From positions 1 through 8,877 of the forward strand of contig CALBVA010000078.1 of assembly GCA_937969125.1 (NCBI GenBank): 8,877 nucleotides of DNA, given 5' to 3'. Below are positions 6,829 to 8,877 of this stretch, piece by piece; the stretch's first letter is position 1, and each line of letters begins with the position of its first letter. Both the position numbers and the translations under genes were made by a program. The stretch is from an uncultured Verrucomicrobiales bacterium (GTDB lineage Bacteria > Verrucomicrobiota > Verrucomicrobiia > Verrucomicrobiales > Akkermansiaceae). The notes below the pieces were generated by a model that worked only from the letters and a program-made list of their open reading frames with translations, did no database searches and was not told the DNA's origin.

Positions 6829-6957
6829 TTACTTGTCGTTGATAATCACCTGCCTGGGAAGGTCACCAGTGACGTGCTGTGATTCAGCATTCGACCCGCA
6901 GCTTGCGAGCCCCATAGAAATCGCCACGAGGGCGAGGGTCATTTTCAGTTTCTTCAT
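6829..6957 (-). CDS. Small lipoprotein of 42 aa
   Basis: A short frame begins MKKLKMTLALVAISMGLASC, a clear lipoprotein signal: KKLK n-region, hydrophobic core, and lipobox LASC with the lipidated cysteine at residue 20. After processing only 23 residues would remain, running CGSNAESQHVTGDLPRQ and ending VIINDK. Glycine follows the cysteine rather than aspartate, which points to the outer membrane. The ATG (6957) lies 21 bases after the stop of the 274-aa lipoprotein gene on the same strand, and the shared terminator begins 23 bases after its stop, so the two probably form an operon. No function can be assigned. In size it recalls entericidin-like small lipoproteins, but the mature part is not similar. 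The lipobox, the position inside a tidy transcription unit and the terminator support a real gene; its length alone would not. Confidence 0.72.
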   Translation of the reverse strand: MKKLKMTLALVAISMGLASCGSNAESQHVTGDLPRQVIINDK

Positions 6958-6978
6958 AAGAATCATTGGTTGAATTTT

Positions 6979-7803
6979 CTATCGCGCCCGCACATTTGGA
7001 GCTTCCGCGAAGGCTCTCGCTCCACCGCGCACCATACCCTCGCGACCCGGCTCGGCTCCCTTTTCAGAGAATACCGCCATGCCAATCACGCCGACATTCC
7101 GCGTCGTTCCATGCTTGAGATTAGAATACGATCCGCTCACGGAAGTGAACTTGAAGGACGCCACAGAATCATGGCTGGAGCGAAACCCCTTCACCACCAA
7201 GCTCTTTCCAGGCCCGATGATATAACCCCGCTTCTTCACTGAAGCCGACAGACCATCCACCACGTCGAGGCCATCCACACTCAGCACCACCTCCAAGCGG
7301 GCATCACTATGGTTCTTCAGCTTCAGAGAATACTCACTACCTTTTTTGCCGATGACAAAGCGCCCGCCACGCCACCAGTAGTTGTTTAACATTCCCCACC
7401 GCCCCGAAAGCCCCCAACTGATCGTCCCACCCGGAGCCATCTGCATTCCTCCCGTCTTGGTCGAGCGATCCACCCCCATCGTTTTAGCCCCATCCGTGTC
7501 ATTGTAACGAATCGTAGCCAGCGAAATCGGTTTCGATCCCGAGCGGGTAAAATTGGTATAACTCATCGCCGAACTCACCTCACGCCCCCAACCAGTCGCG
7601 ATGCCAGTCCGCTTCTTTTCCAACTTCTCTGCGCTCTTTGGTGCTGGCGCTGCCACCGTTCGGCTGGGCATGCCACTCATCGCCGGAATCTCGACCATCG
7701 GAGCAGGAGGCGCAGCACAGCTCGCTAAGAATCCTGTCAGCAAACTGATGACTGAGAAAATCTGTATCCATTGACGAACTCCTTTTGCATTCTTGATCTT
7801 CAT
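6979..7803 (-). CDS. Lipoprotein of unknown function, 274 aa
   Basis: The N-terminus is a lipoprotein signal: basic residues K2, K4, K7 and R10, hydrophobic core IFSVISLLTGFLASC, and lipobox LASC with C29. Alanine at +2 suggests outer-membrane sorting. A proline/alanine-rich linker (about 30-65) leads into a soluble domain. The best conserved-looking stretch is 168-246: LEVVLSVDGLDVVDG, RGYIIGPGKSLVVKGFR, then VASFKF and NVGVIGMAVFSE. I have a general impression of this pattern in uncharacterised proteins of Gram-negative bacteria, but I know no function. The region 120-150 is rich in G and W (WGLSGRWGMLNNYWWRGGRF). The C-terminal 25 residues are rich in G, A and R and look disordered. The start is ATG at 7803 with no ribosome site. 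The gene lies upstream of the 42-aa lipoprotein and head-to-head with the L,D-transpeptidase lipoprotein, which suggests an envelope role (inference). Confidence 0.82.
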   Translation of the reverse strand: MKIKNAKGVRQWIQIFSVISLLTGFLASCAAPPAPMVEIPAMSGMPSRTVAAPAPKSAEKLEKKRTGIATGWGREVSSAMSYTNFTRSGSKPISLATIRYNDTDGAKTMGVDRSTKTGGMQMAPGGTISWGLSGRWGMLNNYWWRGGRFVIGKKGSEYSLKLKNHSDARLEVVLSVDGLDVVDGLSASVKKRGYIIGPGKSLVVKGFRSSHDSVASFKFTSVSGSYSNLKHGTTRNVGVIGMAVFSEKGAEPGREGMVRGGARAFAEAPNVRAR

Positions 7804-7948
7804 TACGGTGCTAGAAAACCAGCATCAATTGATCTCGTCAACACGAAATGCTGTTTTTTCAACACATAACAATCCTTGGACCTCTCCGCCCCTTATTCTG
7901 TTCACTTGACCTCATTCTATCCTTAGTTCAATAAACGCCTCGAAGCAG

Positions 7949-8614
7949 ATGAAATCCAAATCCATCCTCACTCTATCAGCCGCCTTGTGCAGCGCCCTCC
8001 TTCTTTCCAGCTGTGGAATATTCAAGCCAAAGCCCAAGCCAACCCCGGCTCCGGAACAGAAAGTCGTCAAGAAAGCGGTGAAGGTAAACCCCCATCCACC
8101 GGGATCCTACGCACATTTCAAATACTCCAAATACCCCTACACCACACGCACTTACCGAAATAACGCCCTCCTCGATCAGGCGAACAGCTCCAACACCAAG
8201 GTGAATATCGACCTCTCGATGCAGCGTGGATTCCTCCTCGTGAATGACCAGGTTGCCATGGATTATCGTATCTCCAGCGGCCGCTCCTCGCACAAAACCC
8301 CGACCGGCAAATTCCGCATCACCGAAAAGATCAAGGACAAGCGCTCGAACCTCTACGGTAAAATTCTCAACTCAAAAGGTGGCGTCGTCCGGAGTGGGGC
8401 TGATTCCCGAAAGCACAAAGTACCCTCCGGCGGCAAATTCCTCGGAGCCTCCATGCCCTACTGGATGCGTCTCACCGGCAGCGGAATCGGCATGCATAAA
8501 GGCAACGTCACTCGCCGCTACGCCTCCCATGGCTGTATTCGCACCCATTACTCCGCTATCCCCATTGTTTATTCCAAAACCAAGGTCGGCACCCCTGTCA
8601 CCATCGTCCCTTAA
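7949..8614 (+). CDS. L,D-transpeptidase lipoprotein (YkuD domain)
   Basis: L,D-transpeptidases form 3-3 peptidoglycan cross-links or attach proteins to peptidoglycan in the periplasm. This 221-aa protein has a lipoprotein signal with lipobox LSSC (C22) and glycine at +2, so it is probably anchored in the outer membrane. A Lys/Pro linker (KPKPKPTPAPEQKVVKKAVK, 27-46) follows, and the YkuD domain covers roughly 83-221. Domain features are KVNIDLSMQRGFLLVND (84-100), ISSGR...KTPTGKFRI (108-124), H183 in GIGMHKG, and the catalytic SHGCIR (193-198, nucleophile C196, with R198). The active site is complete. The start is ATG at 7949 after a poor ribosome site (GAAGCAG). A possible promoter is TTGACC at 7906-7911 with AATAAA at 7930-7935, which would leave a very short leader. 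The next lipoprotein gene starts 39 bases after the stop with no terminator between, so co-transcription is likely. Confidence 0.93.
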   Translation: MKSKSILTLSAALCSALLLSSCGIFKPKPKPTPAPEQKVVKKAVKVNPHPPGSYAHFKYSKYPYTTRTYRNNALLDQANSSNTKVNIDLSMQRGFLLVNDQVAMDYRISSGRSSHKTPTGKFRITEKIKDKRSNLYGKILNSKGGVVRSGADSRKHKVPSGGKFLGASMPYWMRLTGSGIGMHKGNVTRRYASHGCIRTHYSAIPIVYSKTKVGTPVTIVP

Positions 8615-8653
8615 CCCTCTTAATCAGCTCCTAACGAGAAACACACAACCAAC

Positions 8654-8877
8654 ATGAAAAAACTCTTCAAATCCACCGTCCTCATCCTGGGCACACTCGG
8701 TGCCACCATCCTCGCCAGCTGCTCCGGCAATGGAACCCTTGCCAGCAACTCGCACGTCGCCTTTAAAGCACGCAAGGACTACCGCCAAACCATGGACGTC
8801 TATAAGAATGAGTCCGCATACGCCGCTGCCACTCCGGCCAACACCAAGATCAAAGTCGATCTCAGTGACCAACGCGC
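8654..8877 (+). CDS. Lipoprotein, probable second L,D-transpeptidase paralogue, cut by the window edge
   Basis: Only the first 74 codons are present; the gene continues past the right edge. It begins MKKLFKSTVLILGTLGATIL followed by ASC, a lipoprotein signal with lipobox LASC (C23) and serine at +2. After a linker the visible part reaches YKNESAYAAATPANTKIKVD and then LSDQR. This matches the stretch that opens the YkuD domain of the preceding gene (YRNNALLDQANSSNTKVNID then LSMQR): same Y-N, NTK and DLS.QR spacing. That makes a tandem YkuD lipoprotein likely, but the catalytic region lies outside the window, so the enzyme assignment is inference. The lipoprotein call itself is firm. The ribosome site is weak (ACGAGAAAC some 12 bases upstream), and the gene is probably transcribed with the preceding one. 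Confidence 0.8.
   Translation, partial: MKKLFKSTVLILGTLGATILASCSGNGTLASNSHVAFKARKDYRQTMDVYKNESAYAAATPANTKIKVDLSDQR

Noticed and set aside
7824..7833. Perfect palindrome ATCAATTGAT upstream of the 274-aa lipoprotein gene
   Set aside because: Ten AT-rich bases with self-symmetry are common by chance, and no second copy or promoter alignment supports an operator.
7813..7841. Minus-strand TTGACG (7836-7841) with TTTTCT (7813-7818) as promoter of the 274-aa lipoprotein gene
   Set aside because: Good -35 and correct 17-base spacing, but the -10 matches at only three positions; too weak to list as a feature.

Overview
The window carries nine protein-coding genes, two of them cut by the window ends, on both strands. 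Coding is dense and there is no gene-free stretch over 300 bases; the longest gaps are about 145 bases (2038-2181 and 7804-7948). The best guess for the source is a Gram-negative member of the Verrucomicrobiota, probably near Verrucomicrobiales. This rests on a secreted protein whose C-terminus follows a pattern common in that phylum (a 'W..(A)..GL ... N..LYALG' stretch, then 'W..S.NL.DW ... YFRL'), on a long RAYT-type transposase of a kind frequent there, on several outer-membrane-type lipoproteins, and on weak or absent Shine-Dalgarno sequences. No rRNA marker is present, so the assignment is inference. No tRNA, rRNA, CRISPR array, prophage or complete insertion sequence was seen.

Left part (1-2181), all on the minus strand: the 5' third of dnaE (DNA polymerase III alpha, PHP domain) runs off the left edge. 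Directly upstream of it is a Y1/HUH REP-associated tyrosine transposase (RAYT) gene. Upstream of that is an AT-rich intergenic region holding a leader hairpin, a 29-bp near-perfect dyad and a short direct repeat.

Middle part (2182-6767): a DUF445 (YjiN-like) membrane protein on the minus strand is head-to-head with a secreted beta-rich protein on the plus strand. The secreted gene is tail-to-tail, with no spare base, with lipA (lipoyl synthase, minus). lipA is head-to-head with a compact DEAD-box RNA helicase on the plus strand.

Right part (6768-8877) is an envelope cluster of four lipoproteins. A 42-aa lipoprotein and a 274-aa lipoprotein form a minus-strand pair that ends at a strong hairpin shared with the convergent helicase gene. 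Facing outward on the plus strand are a YkuD-type L,D-transpeptidase lipoprotein and the start of a second lipoprotein that looks like its tandem paralogue. This divergent cluster is the part most likely to hold something not yet described: two cell-wall cross-linking or anchoring lipoproteins back-to-back with a lipoprotein pair of unknown function. I found no convincing novel defence or mobile system. The RAYT and its surroundings are the only mobile-type element.
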